Positions 32,841-41,608 of a stretch of DNA of 64,000 nt are shown piece after piece (position 1 is the first letter of the stretch; each line of letters opens with the position of its first letter). Source of the stretch: Phreatobacter cathodiphilus (GTDB lineage Bacteria > Pseudomonadota > Alphaproteobacteria > Rhizobiales > Phreatobacteraceae); the NCBI RefSeq assembly GCF_003008515.1, contig NZ_CP027668.1, positions 248,001 through 312,000 on the forward strand, written 5' to 3'. A program made the position numbers and the translations under genes. The notes beneath the pieces were generated by a model. The model saw only the letters and a list, made by a program, of their open reading frames with translations. It was not told where the DNA came from and did no database searches.

Positions 32841-34661
32841 ATGGTTGAAGCCGCCGCACCTGCCGCCAACGGCCGTGCCTACGACATCACCGACCACACC
32901 TACGACGTGGTCATCGTGGGGGCCGGCGGCGCCGGCCTGCGCGCCGTCGTCGGCTGCGCCCAGGCGGGTCTGAAGACCGCCTGCATCTCCAAGGTCTTCC
33001 CCACCCGCTCGCACACGGTGGCCGCCCAGGGCGGCGTCGCCGCCTCGCTCGGCAACATGGGCGAGGACCAGTGGCAGTGGCACATGTACGACACCGTCAA
33101 GGGGTCGGACTGGCTCGGCGACCAGGACGCGATCGAGTATCTCGTCCGCAACGCCCCCGCCGCGGTCTATGAGCTCGAGCACTGGGGCGTGCCCTTCTCG
33201 CGCACCGAGAGCGGCAAGATCTACCAGCGGCCCTTCGGCGGCATGACCACCCATTTCGGCAAGGGCACGGCACAGCGCACCTGCGCCGCCGCCGACCGCA
33301 CCGGCCATGCCATGCTGCACACGCTTTATGGCCAGGCGCTGAAGAACAATGCCGAGTTCTTCATCGAGTATTTCGCCATCGACCTGATCATGAGCGAGAG
33401 CGGCCGCTGCCTCGGCGTCGTCGCCCTGAAGATGGACGACGGCACCATCCACCGCTTCCGCGGACGCCAGACCATCCTCGCCACCGGCGGCTACGGCCGC
33501 GCCTATTTCTCCGCCACCTCCGCCCACACCTGCACCGGCGACGGCAACGCCATGGTGCTCCGCGCCGGCCTGCCGCTGCAGGACATGGAGTTCGTGCAGT
33601 TCCACCCGACCGGCATCTACGGCTCGGGCTGCCTCATCACCGAGGGCTCGCGCGGCGAGGGCGGCTACCTCACCAATTCCGAGGGCGAGCGCTTCATGGA
33701 GCGCTATGCCCCCTCGGCCAAGGACCTCGCCTCGCGCGACGTCGTCTCGCGCTCGATGACCGTCGAGATCCGCGAGGGCCGCGGCGTCGGCAAAAACAAG
33801 GATCACATCTTCCTGCACCTCGACCATCTCGACCCGAAGATCCTCGCCGAGCGCCTGCCGGGCATTTCGGAGAGCGCCAAGATCTTCGCCGGCGTCGACG
33901 TCACCAAGGAGCCGATCCCGGTCATCCCGACGGTGCACTACAATATGGGCGGCATCCCCACGAACTATCATGGCGAGGTGCTGACCAAGAAGAACGGCGA
34001 CCCCGACGCCGTGGTGCCCGGCCTGATGGCCATCGGCGAGGCGGCCTGCGTCTCCGTCCACGGCGCCAACCGCCTCGGCTCGAACTCGCTGATCGACCTC
34101 GTGGTCTTCGGCCGTGCCGCCGGCCTGCGCGCCGCCGAGACGGTCACGCCCGGCGAGAAGCACGAGGACCTGCCGGCCAACGCTTCCGAGATGGCGCTGT
34201 CGCGCCTCGACGCCTTCCGCCATGCCTCCGGCACGACGGCCACCGCCGAGCTGCGCAACAGCATGCAGCGCGTCATGCAGTCGAACTGCGCCGTGTTCCG
34301 CACCGGCGAGGTTCTGGAGGAGGGCCGCAAGCTCATCGCCGACGTCTGGGGCGGCGCCTCCGACATCAAGACGACCGACCGCTCGCTGATCTGGAACTCC
34401 GACCTGATCGAGACGCTGGAGTTCGACAACCTCATCGCCCAGGCCGTGGTCACCATGGAATCGGCGGCGAACCGCAAGGAAAGCCGCGGCGCCCATGCGC
34501 GCGAGGACTTCCCCGACCGCAACGACAAGGACTGGATGAAGCACACCCTGGCCTTCGCCGACACCTCGGCCCGCCAGGTGACGCTCGACGACCGTCCGGT
34601 CCACACCTACACGATGACCAACGAGATCCAGTACATCGAGCCCAAGGCCCGCGTGTATTGA
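32841..34661 (+). CDS. sdhA: Succinate dehydrogenase flavoprotein subunit
   Basis: 606 residues. FAD-binding [20 protein letters not shown], the covalent-FAD His in [13 protein letters not shown], catalytic [12 protein letters not shown] and [10 protein letters not shown], and the C-terminal [19 protein letters not shown]. It oxidises succinate to fumarate. A strong terminator follows 39 nt after the stop, and the next gene is on the opposite strand, so the iron-sulfur subunit gene sdhB, usually next, is not here. Confidence 0.96.
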   Translation: MVEAAAPAANGRAYDITDHTYDVVIVGAGGAGLRAVVGCAQAGLKTACISKVFPTRSHTVAAQGGVAASLGNMGEDQWQWHMYDTVKGSDWLGDQDAIEYLVRNAPAAVYELEHWGVPFSRTESGKIYQRPFGGMTTHFGKGTAQRTCAAADRTGHAMLHTLYGQALKNNAEFFIEYFAIDLIMSESGRCLGVVALKMDDGTIHRFRGRQTILATGGYGRAYFSATSAHTCTGDGNAMVLRAGLPLQDMEFVQFHPTGIYGSGCLITEGSRGEGGYLTNSEGERFMERYAPSAKDLASRDVVSRSMTVEIREGRGVGKNKDHIFLHLDHLDPKILAERLPGISESAKIFAGVDVTKEPIPVIPTVHYNMGGIPTNYHGEVLTKKNGDPDAVVPGLMAIGEAACVSVHGANRLGSNSLIDLVVFGRAAGLRAAETVTPGEKHEDLPANASEMALSRLDAFRHASGTTATAELRNSMQRVMQSNCAVFRTGEVLEEGRKLIADVWGGASDIKTTDRSLIWNSDLIETLEFDNLIAQAVVTMESAANRKESRGAHAREDFPDRNDKDWMKHTLAFADTSARQVTLDDRPVHTYTMTNEIQYIEPKARVY

Positions 34662-34700
34662 CCGGGAACCGGGGCGGCCTTTCCGCCCCGTCCGACGCCA

Positions 34701-34736
34701 GGGAGGTCGACCGCCGGTCGGCCTCCCTTCTTTGTT
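34701..34736 (+). terminator. Rho-independent terminator after sdhA
   Basis: GGGAGGTCGACC (34701-34712) pairs with GGTCGGCCTCCC (34716-34727), one mismatch, loop GCC, followed by TTCTTTGTT. This is a textbook terminator and closes the operon at sdhA. Confidence 0.88.
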
Positions 34737-34740
34737 GGGG

Positions 34741-35502
34741 TCACGCCTGTGACAGGCGCGTCGCGGCCGCGGCGAGCCCGGCGGCGGTGTCGCCCCGCGC
34801 CGAGAGGATCGCGAGCTGCGCCTTGTAGAGGGGGCGGACGAAACTCCGCCTCATCTTCTCGACCCGTCCCAACCCGCGGCTGATGGTCGAGCCGCCGAAG
34901 AAGCCCCCGCCGTTCACCACCACCGGCCGCCCCAGATGATGGATCGGCACGCCGGTCTTCCAGGTCATCTGGATGAAGCTGTCGACGGGGCGGTCGAACC
35001 GCGCGCTGGCGCGCAGCAGGGCCAGCGCGGCCTCCGCCGTCATCACCTGGCCGACCATCTCCAACTGCGGCAGCGTCCGACGCGCCAGGAAGGGGGCGCC
35101 CGGTTCCGGGCGACGGTGGCTGTGCAGCTGCACGAAAGACCAGTCCGTCTCAACCTCCATCAGCCGCGCAAGGTCCGGCGCGAAAGCCCCGCAGAGCACG
35201 GCATCGTCCTCGAGGATGACGGCGTGGCAGGCGCCGCTTTCCACGACCGCCCGCCATGCCGCGCGGTGGCTGAGGAAACAGGCGATCTCCGCCTCGCTGA
35301 GCGGGAAGGGATAACGGGGGCGGCGGAGCTTCGGGACGTGCAGGGCGCGCTGCGCCGCGGTCAGTTGCCGTCCGTCCACGGCGTCGAGGATCGTCGTCGG
35401 CACCGGCAGCCTCGCGGCCAGCCGTGTCGCATGGGCGCGGCGGTCGGCCAGACGCGGCAGCGAGATGATGAACGCCCGGGTGGTCTGCGTCCAATGGGCC
35501 AT
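34741..35502 (-). CDS. Glycosyltransferase family 25 protein
   Basis: 253 residues. AFIISLPRLADRRAHATRLA at the N-terminus, SEAEIACFLSHRAAWRAVV, and the ILEDDAVL metal/sugar-nucleotide site are GT25 (LgtB-like) signatures. Such enzymes add hexoses to lipooligosaccharide or other surface glycans. AGGAG lies 9 nt before the ATG. It is isolated, with no other glycan genes near, so acceptor and sugar are unknown. Confidence 0.88.
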   Translation of the reverse strand: MAHWTQTTRAFIISLPRLADRRAHATRLAARLPVPTTILDAVDGRQLTAAQRALHVPKLRRPRYPFPLSEAEIACFLSHRAAWRAVVESGACHAVILEDDAVLCGAFAPDLARLMEVETDWSFVQLHSHRRPEPGAPFLARRTLPQLEMVGQVMTAEAALALLRASARFDRPVDSFIQMTWKTGVPIHHLGRPVVVNGGGFFGGSTISRGLGRVEKMRRSFVRPLYKAQLAILSARGDTAAGLAAAATRLSQA

Positions 35503-35759
35503 GACGAGGAACTCCTGATGACAGGAGACCTCGAATGACGGTGGCCCGCGCCCATTTTGCGGCCTGATTGGGGAGCGCAGAGCGGCGATTGCGGCGCTGC
35601 GGTTTCCGCCCGTATCGGTGCTCTGGCACCGCGGGCGGCGGCCGGCGGCCCCGCGCGCTTGCCAGCCGTCCGTCCCCGCGCAATAGAGGGGCTGCTCCCG
35701 CGCCGCCGGGCGGACACAGTCCTGCGGTTCACTCCGAGCGTCATTGCCGGAACCCTCAC

Positions 35760-36308
35760 ATGCGACGCCTGCTGCGACCCGTCCTCGTCCTCGCCGCCCT
35801 GGTGATCCTCGTCGAGACCTGGCTGTGGGAGCGCCTCGGCCCGCTCATCGCCCGCCTCGTGGAGGTGCTGCCCTTCAAGGCGCTGAAGCAGGCGATCCAC
35901 GACGGCATCCAGCGTCTGCCGCCCTATGCGACCCTGCTGGTGTTCGCCGTGCCGGCGGGCCTGCTCTTTCCCTTCAAGCTGGCGGCCCTCGGCCTCATCG
36001 CCTCCGGGCACCTGGTGCTCGGCGCCGGCGTGCTCGTCCTCGCCAAGGTGGTGGGCGTCGGCATCACCGCCTTCCTGTTCGAGACCTGCAAGCCCAAGCT
36101 CATGCAGATTCCGCTCTTCGTGCGTCTCTACGGGTTGTGGACGCGCTGGCTCGCCTGGGCGCACGGCCACATCGACCCGATCAAGCGGCGCATTCTCACC
36201 CATCTGCGCATCCTGCGGGGCGGCAGGGCAGGGCGCTCCCTGCGCCTGCTGATGCGCTTCCGGCGTGCGCGGCGCGAGCGGGCGGCGCTCCGCCCGGCGA
36301 GCGGCTGA
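35760..36308 (+). CDS. Hypothetical membrane protein (182 aa)
   Basis: Hydrophobic N-terminal segment (about 5-22), then further segments (about 57-78 and 84-105), and a strongly basic C-terminal tail (ILTHLRILRGGRAGRSLRLL, then RRARRER). The LPFKALKQAIHDGIQRLPPY motif recurs in uncharacterised proteobacterial membrane proteins. The frame is open further upstream, but the ATG at 35760 gives a sensible N-terminus. It converges with xerC, 6 bp away. Function unknown. Confidence 0.7.
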   Translation: MRRLLRPVLVLAALVILVETWLWERLGPLIARLVEVLPFKALKQAIHDGIQRLPPYATLLVFAVPAGLLFPFKLAALGLIASGHLVLGAGVLVLAKVVGVGITAFLFETCKPKLMQIPLFVRLYGLWTRWLAWAHGHIDPIKRRILTHLRILRGGRAGRSLRLLMRFRRARRERAALRPASG

Positions 36309-36314
36309 CGGCGA

Positions 36315-37283
36315 TCAGGCCCGCGGGTGCGTGCTCTCGTAGACGCGCAGCAGGGCGGCCGTGTCGACCTCGGTGTAGATCTGCGTCGTCGACAGGGAGG
36401 CGTGGCCCAGCAGCTCCTGGATGGAGCGCAGGTCGCCGCCACGGCCGAGCAGGTGGGTGGCGAAGGAATGGCGCAGCGCATGGGGCGTCGCCGTCTCCGG
36501 CAGGCCGAGCGCCCCGCGCAGCCGCTCCATCGCAAGCTGGATGATGCGCGGCGACAGCGGCCCTCCCTTCACCCCGACGAAGAGGGCGTCCTCCGCGCCG
36601 AGGGTCCAGGGGCATAGGCGGCGGTAGTCGGCGATCGCCCGGGCGACCGTGCGGATCACCGGCACCTGTCGCATCTTGCCGCCCTTGCCGAGCACGGTGA
36701 TCTGGCCATCACTCTCTGGGGGCGGAGCGTCCTTCTGTCTGAGGCCCAGCGCCTCGGAAATGCGGAGCCCCGAGCCGTAGAGCAGGGCGAGCACCGCCGC
36801 GTCGCGGGCGATCACCCAGTCGGCGGCATCGTCATGGGTTCGCGCGTCGACGGATGACACCGCGCGGGCGGCGGAGACGGCGAGCGGGCGGGGCAGACGC
36901 TTGCCGGCCTTCGGCGTGCGCACGGCGGCAAAGGCGGCCATCCGGCCGCGGCCCTCCCGTTCGAGGAAGCGGGCGAAGGAGCGCACCGCCGCCAGCGCCC
37001 GGCCGATAGAGCGCGGATCGAGCCCGTCGCCCCGCCGCCGCGCCATGAAGGCCCTGACGTCGCGCGGCTGCAGGCCGTCCATGGCGCCGAGGCTCACCGC
37101 CCCGCCGAGATGCTCCGCCATGAAGGCGAGAAAGGCCCGGACGTCGCGGCCGTAGGCCTCCAGCGTCTTCGGCGACAGGCCGCGTTCGGCGGAGAGGTGC
37201 AGGAGCCATTGCCCGAGGGCGGCGGCCGTGTCGTCGGCCGCGCCGGGGATGAGGAGGTTCACGGACATGTCGGGACGCGCCAT
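36315..37283 (-). CDS. xerC: Tyrosine recombinase XerC
   Basis: 322 residues. N-terminal SAM-like core-binding domain (about 15-110) and catalytic domain with the Arg in LLYGSGLRISEALGL, Lys in VLGKGGKMRQVPV, HALRHSFATHLLGRGGDLRS, the second His in LLGHASLSTTQIYT and the nucleophilic Tyr in that motif. Length and domain order match XerC, which resolves chromosome dimers at dif with XerD. It stands near priA, whose usual partner gene it is in this lineage. No phage genes surround it, so it is not an integrase of an element. Confidence 0.92.
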   Translation of the reverse strand: MARPDMSVNLLIPGAADDTAAALGQWLLHLSAERGLSPKTLEAYGRDVRAFLAFMAEHLGGAVSLGAMDGLQPRDVRAFMARRRGDGLDPRSIGRALAAVRSFARFLEREGRGRMAAFAAVRTPKAGKRLPRPLAVSAARAVSSVDARTHDDAADWVIARDAAVLALLYGSGLRISEALGLRQKDAPPPESDGQITVLGKGGKMRQVPVIRTVARAIADYRRLCPWTLGAEDALFVGVKGGPLSPRIIQLAMERLRGALGLPETATPHALRHSFATHLLGRGGDLRSIQELLGHASLSTTQIYTEVDTAALLRVYESTHPRA

Positions 37284-37328
37284 GGCGGAGAGCCTGCCAC
37301 GGCGCGGGTTCATGCGGGGTGAACGGGC

Positions 37329-37814
37329 TCAGTGATCCCCGCCCACCGGGCCCATGTGCTTCTGGATGTAGAGCGGCAGGCCGATCGTCTTGATGATCTC
37401 CTGCTGCGTCTCGAGGAAGTCGATATGGCCTTCCTCGTCCGTCATCAGCTCGATGAACAGGTCGCGCGAGGGATAGTCCTTGACGGTCTCGCAATAGGAC
37501 GCCGCCTCCTGGTAGAGCGCGCGGGCGCCGATTTCGGCGTTCAGGTCGCTCTGGATGATCTCGCCGACGTCCTGGCCGATCTGAAGCGGGTCGAGGACCT
37601 GCAGGTTCGGATGGCCCTCGAGGAACAGGATCCGGTCGATGAACTTGTCCGCATGGACCATCTCCTCGATCGATTCCTTGCGCCAGTACTTGGCGAGATC
37701 GAGGAAGCCCCAATTGTGCAGCATGCGGTAGTGCAGCCAGTACTGGCTGACGGCGGTGAGCTCGCTGCGCAGGCCCCGGTTGAGATAGTCGATGACCTTC
37801 TTGTCGCCCTTCAT
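37329..37814 (-). CDS. bfr: Bacterioferritin
   Basis: 161 residues, four-helix ferritin fold. Ferroxidase ligands Glu18, Glu51, His54 and later EEGHIDF are present, and Met52 is the haem ligand that distinguishes bacterioferritin. The protein stores iron in a 24-mer. The start at 37814 matches the family (MKGDKKVIDYLNRG). Its promoter region holds a candidate sigma70 promoter overlapping an Irr-box-like sequence. bfd lies upstream in the same direction. Confidence 0.95.
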   Translation of the reverse strand: MKGDKKVIDYLNRGLRSELTAVSQYWLHYRMLHNWGFLDLAKYWRKESIEEMVHADKFIDRILFLEGHPNLQVLDPLQIGQDVGEIIQSDLNAEIGARALYQEAASYCETVKDYPSRDLFIELMTDEEGHIDFLETQQEIIKTIGLPLYIQKHMGPVGGDH

Positions 37815-37865
37815 GGCCTGCTCCACCTGTTTCCGTCGCGTCGTGCCGCAGAGGGCGGCCGACAC

Positions 37866-37894
37866 TTTTTAATCATTCCAGAAAGTGGAGGCAA
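37866..37894 (-). promoter_or_regulatory. Candidate bfr promoter with Irr-box-like spacer
   Basis: TTGCCT (37894-37889) and TAAAAA (37871-37866) are 17 nt apart on the minus strand, 50 nt before the bfr ATG. Between and over them lies TTCTGGAATGATTAAAA, which matches the iron-control element recognised by Irr (TTTAGAA-N-TTCTAA type) only partly. Confidence 0.35.
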
Positions 37895-37986
37895 GGGAGC
37901 AGACCGGCGGAACCGCCGTTCGGCCGCGGCACGCACAGGGCAGGGGAGAGTGGAAGGCCGGCAGAAACAACCAGCGCCGGGGCGCG

Positions 37987-38244
37987 TTACTCGGCGGCGA
38001 CGAGAACCGGGCCCGCGGCGCCGTCATGGGCATGGCCGGCGCATTCGCCCACCGGGCAGGCGGCGCAGCCCCCGACTCCCGCCTCGCGCATGATGGCGCG
38101 GATGGTGCGGGCGCAGCGTCCGCATTCCGGGCTGCAGCCGAGGCAGGTATAGACCTCGCCCACCGCCCGCGGGCAATCGGGGCCGTCGCCGAGGCAGGCG
38201 CGGATGTCGTGGTCGCTCAGAACGTTGCAATGACAGACGATCAA
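37987..38244 (-). CDS. bfd: Bacterioferritin-associated ferredoxin
   Basis: 85 residues. Cys4 and Cys6 (IVCHCN) with Cys41 and Cys44 (ECGRC) match the [2Fe-2S] ligands of Bfd, which reduces stored ferric iron in bacterioferritin for release. The start is a TTG with AGGAG 7 nt upstream. The C-terminal tail adds further cysteines (GGCAACPVGEC), unusual for the short enteric form. A TGA-N9-TCA iron box lies 35 bp upstream. 172 bp separate it from bfr. Confidence 0.9.
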   Translation of the reverse strand: MIVCHCNVLSDHDIRACLGDGPDCPRAVGEVYTCLGCSPECGRCARTIRAIMREAGVGGCAACPVGECAGHAHDGAAGPVLVAAE

Positions 38245-38278
38245 GGCAGCTCTCCTCTCCAGCCGCCGACGGTAAAGT

Positions 38279-38293
38279 TGACTGGAGATGTCA
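38279..38293. promoter_or_regulatory. RirA-type iron-responsive operator (TGA-N9-TCA)
   Basis: TGA-CTGGAGATG-TCA fits the RirA consensus TGA-N9-TCA exactly. It lies 35 bp upstream of the bfd start, in the promoter region shared with divergent priA. RirA represses iron-uptake genes when iron is sufficient in rhizobia. A six-base consensus can occur by chance, so support comes from position. Confidence 0.5.
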
Positions 38294-38459
38294 GCTATTT
38301 ACCCCGAACGATGACGAGCGGCAATCGCCCGGGAAAACATTGGAAACAATCCAAACTGGACGCCCGATCCAGGTGCCGTAAATCGCCGCGAGAGCCTGTC
38401 CCGGCATCCCGCGCCGCGCTCCCATTCCCTTCGTGCTCCGGGCGCGCTAGGCCATCGGC

Positions 38460-40634
38460 ATGACCGCACCCCGCTTCGCCGACGTGCTGATTCCGGTCGC
38501 CGTCGACCGGCCCTACAGCTACCGCATCCCCGCGGGGATGGAGCTGGGGCCCGGCGACGTGGTCGCCGTGCCCCTCGGCAACCGCACCACGCTCGGCGCC
38601 GTCTGGGCGCTGCGCGACGAGCCCGGCGGCGTCTCGCACAACCGGCTGAAGGAGGTGGCGGCCCGTTTCGACGTGCCGGTCGTGCCCCATGCGGTGCGCC
38701 AGCTCTGCGACTGGCTGGCCGACTATACGCTCAGCCCCCGCGGCATGGTGCTGCGCATGGCGCTGCGCGACCCGGACGATCTCGCACCCCCGAAACCGCG
38801 CGTCGGACTTCGCGTCACCGGCACGGCGCCGGGCCGTATGACGCCGGCGCGGGGGCGGCTGCTCGCCGTTCTCGCCGACGGCCTTGCCCGGGCCAAGGGA
38901 GAGGCGGCCCGCGAGGCGGGTGTCTCCGCCTCGGTGGTGGACGGGCTCGTCGACGAGGGTGTGCTGGAGGCCGTCCTCATGCCGGCCGAGGCACTGGCGC
39001 GGCTCGACCCCGACCACGCCGTCGCCGCCCTCAACGATGCCCAGCACGCGGCGGCTCTCGCCCTCTGCGACGCCGTTGCGGCCCGCGCCTTCGCCGTGCA
39101 GCTCCTCGACGGCGTCACCGGATCGGGGAAGACGGAGGTCTATCTCGAGGGGGTCGCCGAGGCCCTGCGCCAGGGTCGGCAGGTGCTGATCCTGGTTCCG
39201 GAGATCGCCCTGACGACGCAGTTCCTCGACCGCTTCGCCGCCCGCTTCGGCCATCGCCCCGCCGCCTGGCATTCCGGCGTCGGAACGACGAAGCGCGGGC
39301 GGGTCTGGGCGGGCGTGGCCGCCGGCGAGGTGCAGGTGGTGATCGGTGCCCGCTCGGCGCTCTTCCTGCCTTTCCAGGACCTCGGCCTGGTCGTCGTCGA
39401 CGAGGAGCATGAGGGCGCCTACAAGCAGGACGATGGCGTCCACTATCACGCCCGCGACATGGCGGTGGTCAGGGCGCGTCTGGAGGATATTCCCGTCGTC
39501 CTGGCCTCGGCGACGCCTTCCGTGGAGAGCCGCGTCAACGCCGACCGCGGCCGCTACCGCCGCCTCGTCCTGCCCGAACGCTTCGGCGGCCGCGACATGC
39601 CGAAGATCGCCACCGTCGACCTGCGCAGTGCCGGCCCGCCGCGCACCCGCTGGATCGCGCCCGCGCTGGAGGCGGAGATTCGCCGCACGGTGGAGGCCGG
39701 CGAACAGGCGCTGCTCTTCCTCAACCGCCGCGGCTACGCGCCGCTCACCCTCTGCCGCACCTGCGGCGAGCGCATCCAGTGCCCCAACTGCTCGGCATGG
39801 CTGGTCGACCACCGCTTTCGCCGGCGGCTGATGTGCCACCACTGCGGCTTCAACATGCCGCCGCTGGAGCATTGCCCGAAATGCGACGCGGTCGACAGTT
39901 TCGTCGCCTGCGGCCCGGGGGTCGAGCGCCTCGCCGAGGAATGCGCCACGCTGTTCCCCGAGGCGCGGCTGCTGGTGCTCTCCTCCGACATGGCCGGCGG
40001 CATCGAGCGCATCCGCCAGGAGATCGAGGCGGTGGCCCGCGGCGAAGCGGACATCGTCATCGGCACGCAGTTGGTGGCGAAGGGGCACAACTTCCCCAAC
40101 CTTGCGCTCGTCGGCGTCATCGACGCCGACCTCGGCCTGTCCAACGCCGACCCCAGGGCCGGCGAGCGCACCTTCCAGCTGCTGCAGCAGGTGGTGGGCC
40201 GGGCCGGGCGGGCGAAGGACGGCTCGCGCGCCCTCATCCAGACGCACCAGCCCGAGCACCCGATTATCCAGGCCATCGTCAGGGGTGACCGCGAGGGCTT
40301 CTACGAGGTCGAGATCGCGATGCGCGAGGCGGCCATGCTGCCGCCCTTCGGCCGGCTCGCCGCCCTCGTCGTCTCCGCGGAGGCGCTGGGCGACGCGCAG
40401 GCCTACGCGCGCACGCTGGTCCGCGCCGTGCCGCCGACACCCGAGGTGAAGGTGCTCGGGCCGGCGGAAGCGCCGCTGGCGCTGGTGCGTGGCCGCCACC
40501 GGGTCCGCCTGCTGGCGCGCTCGCCGCGGGCTTTCGACCTTTCGGGCTGGATGCGCCGCTGGCTTTCCTCGGTGGAGGCCCCGCGCGGCAATGTGCGGCT
40601 CGAGATCGACGTGGACCCGCAGAGCTTTTTGTAG
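38460..40634 (+). CDS. priA: Primosomal protein N' (PriA helicase)
   Basis: 724 residues. N-terminal DNA-binding domain, Walker A GVTGSGKT at 218-225, DEEHE motif II, paired zinc sites in CRTCGERIQCPNC and CHHCGFNMPPLEHCPKC, then helicase motifs IV-VI (VGRAGRAKDG). PriA restarts stalled replication forks. Divergent from bfd. Complete and of normal length. Confidence 0.95.
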   Translation: MTAPRFADVLIPVAVDRPYSYRIPAGMELGPGDVVAVPLGNRTTLGAVWALRDEPGGVSHNRLKEVAARFDVPVVPHAVRQLCDWLADYTLSPRGMVLRMALRDPDDLAPPKPRVGLRVTGTAPGRMTPARGRLLAVLADGLARAKGEAAREAGVSASVVDGLVDEGVLEAVLMPAEALARLDPDHAVAALNDAQHAAALALCDAVAARAFAVQLLDGVTGSGKTEVYLEGVAEALRQGRQVLILVPEIALTTQFLDRFAARFGHRPAAWHSGVGTTKRGRVWAGVAAGEVQVVIGARSALFLPFQDLGLVVVDEEHEGAYKQDDGVHYHARDMAVVRARLEDIPVVLASATPSVESRVNADRGRYRRLVLPERFGGRDMPKIATVDLRSAGPPRTRWIAPALEAEIRRTVEAGEQALLFLNRRGYAPLTLCRTCGERIQCPNCSAWLVDHRFRRRLMCHHCGFNMPPLEHCPKCDAVDSFVACGPGVERLAEECATLFPEARLLVLSSDMAGGIERIRQEIEAVARGEADIVIGTQLVAKGHNFPNLALVGVIDADLGLSNADPRAGERTFQLLQQVVGRAGRAKDGSRALIQTHQPEHPIIQAIVRGDREGFYEVEIAMREAAMLPPFGRLAALVVSAEALGDAQAYARTLVRAVPPTPEVKVLGPAEAPLALVRGRHRVRLLARSPRAFDLSGWMRRWLSSVEAPRGNVRLEIDVDPQSFL

Positions 40635-40653
40635 TGGCGCCTCTTGTCCGCCC

Positions 40654-41517
40654 TCAGCCCTCCACGGTCTCCCCCGGCCAGGCGAACCGCGCCCAGTCCG
40701 GCTTGATCGGCGTCAGGGCAATGCCGCCGGCCGTGATCGGCTCGCCTGCCGCCAGCGCATCGGCGACGCGGTCGAGGCGGAGCTTGGCGAGCCCATGGCC
40801 CTCGGCCGCCGACCCCATCACGCCGACGGTCTTCTCGCCGGCCGTCACGTCCAGTCCCTCCATCGGCGGGAAGTCGGGGAAGGAGACCGGCACCACGCGC
40901 GTGCGCGCCGTGCCGCGGTGCTGCATGCGGCTCACCACCTCCTGGCCCACATAGCAGCCCTTGTGGAAGTCGACGCCGGCGAGCTGGTCCATGTCCGCCT
41001 CGTGCGGAAAGGTGTCGCCGTAGACGAAGTCGCGCCCGCCATCGGGAATGCCGAGGCGGAGGCGGTGAGCGTCATAGGCGGACGCGTCCGAGACGATCTC
41101 CAGCGGCGGCGGCGCCACCATGCGCCAGCCGAGGCCGGGATGGCGCGGATCGCGGGCGACGACCCCGCCAGCGGCGGGCGGCGCGTCCATGCCCCACAGC
41201 GCCGTCACGGCGAGGCGATCCGACTGGTCCTCCACGGTGACCTTCGCCCGCAGGCGGTAGAAGCCGAGCTTCTTCGTAAGGTCCGCGGCCAGCGCCCGCG
41301 GCACGTCGAAGAGGAAGCCTCCGCCGACGGCGCCCGGCGCGGGAATGACGAGGAAATCGACGACGATCTTGCCCTGCGGCGTCAGCAGCGCCCCGAACCG
41401 CGCCTCTCCTTCCGGGATCGCCGCGACGTCGCAGGTGACGAGACCTTGCAGGAAGGTCGTGGCCTCCTCGCCGGTCACGCGGACGACGCCACGGTCGGGC
41501 AGGAATGCGCTGGGCAT
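40654..41517 (-). CDS. ygfZ: YgfZ/GcvT-like folate-binding protein
   Basis: 287 residues. The signature KGCYVGQEVVSRMQHRG near 205-221 is the YgfZ motif with its redox-active Cys. GcvT-like fold (FLQGLVTCDVA at the N-terminus). YgfZ uses tetrahydrofolate to support assembly and repair of certain Fe-S enzymes. Start at 41517 (MPSAFLPDRG) agrees with family alignment; the frame extends upstream without similarity. Converges with priA, divergent from the dihydroorotase-like gene over 91 bp. Confidence 0.9.
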   Translation of the reverse strand: MPSAFLPDRGVVRVTGEEATTFLQGLVTCDVAAIPEGEARFGALLTPQGKIVVDFLVIPAPGAVGGGFLFDVPRALAADLTKKLGFYRLRAKVTVEDQSDRLAVTALWGMDAPPAAGGVVARDPRHPGLGWRMVAPPPLEIVSDASAYDAHRLRLGIPDGGRDFVYGDTFPHEADMDQLAGVDFHKGCYVGQEVVSRMQHRGTARTRVVPVSFPDFPPMEGLDVTAGEKTVGVMGSAAEGHGLAKLRLDRVADALAAGEPITAGGIALTPIKPDWARFAWPGETVEG

Positions 41518-41608
41518 CGGGGCCTCTCGGTCGCTTGGCACGGTTGTCGTTCTCGGACATAAGCGAGGCCGCGCCGGGGACAAGGCCCGGCACTGCCGGG
41601 AGCCCGCC

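Noticed and set aside
36315-37283. Tyrosine recombinase considered as integrase of a mobile element
   Set aside because: Sequence and length fit XerC; no att-like repeats, tRNA or phage genes nearby.
37867-37884. Full Irr (ICE) box at bfr
   Set aside because: Only about 9 of 13 consensus positions match; kept only as a remark on the promoter.
38295-40499. Minus-strand frame of 734 codons opposite priA
   Set aside because: Shadow of priA; no family motifs.
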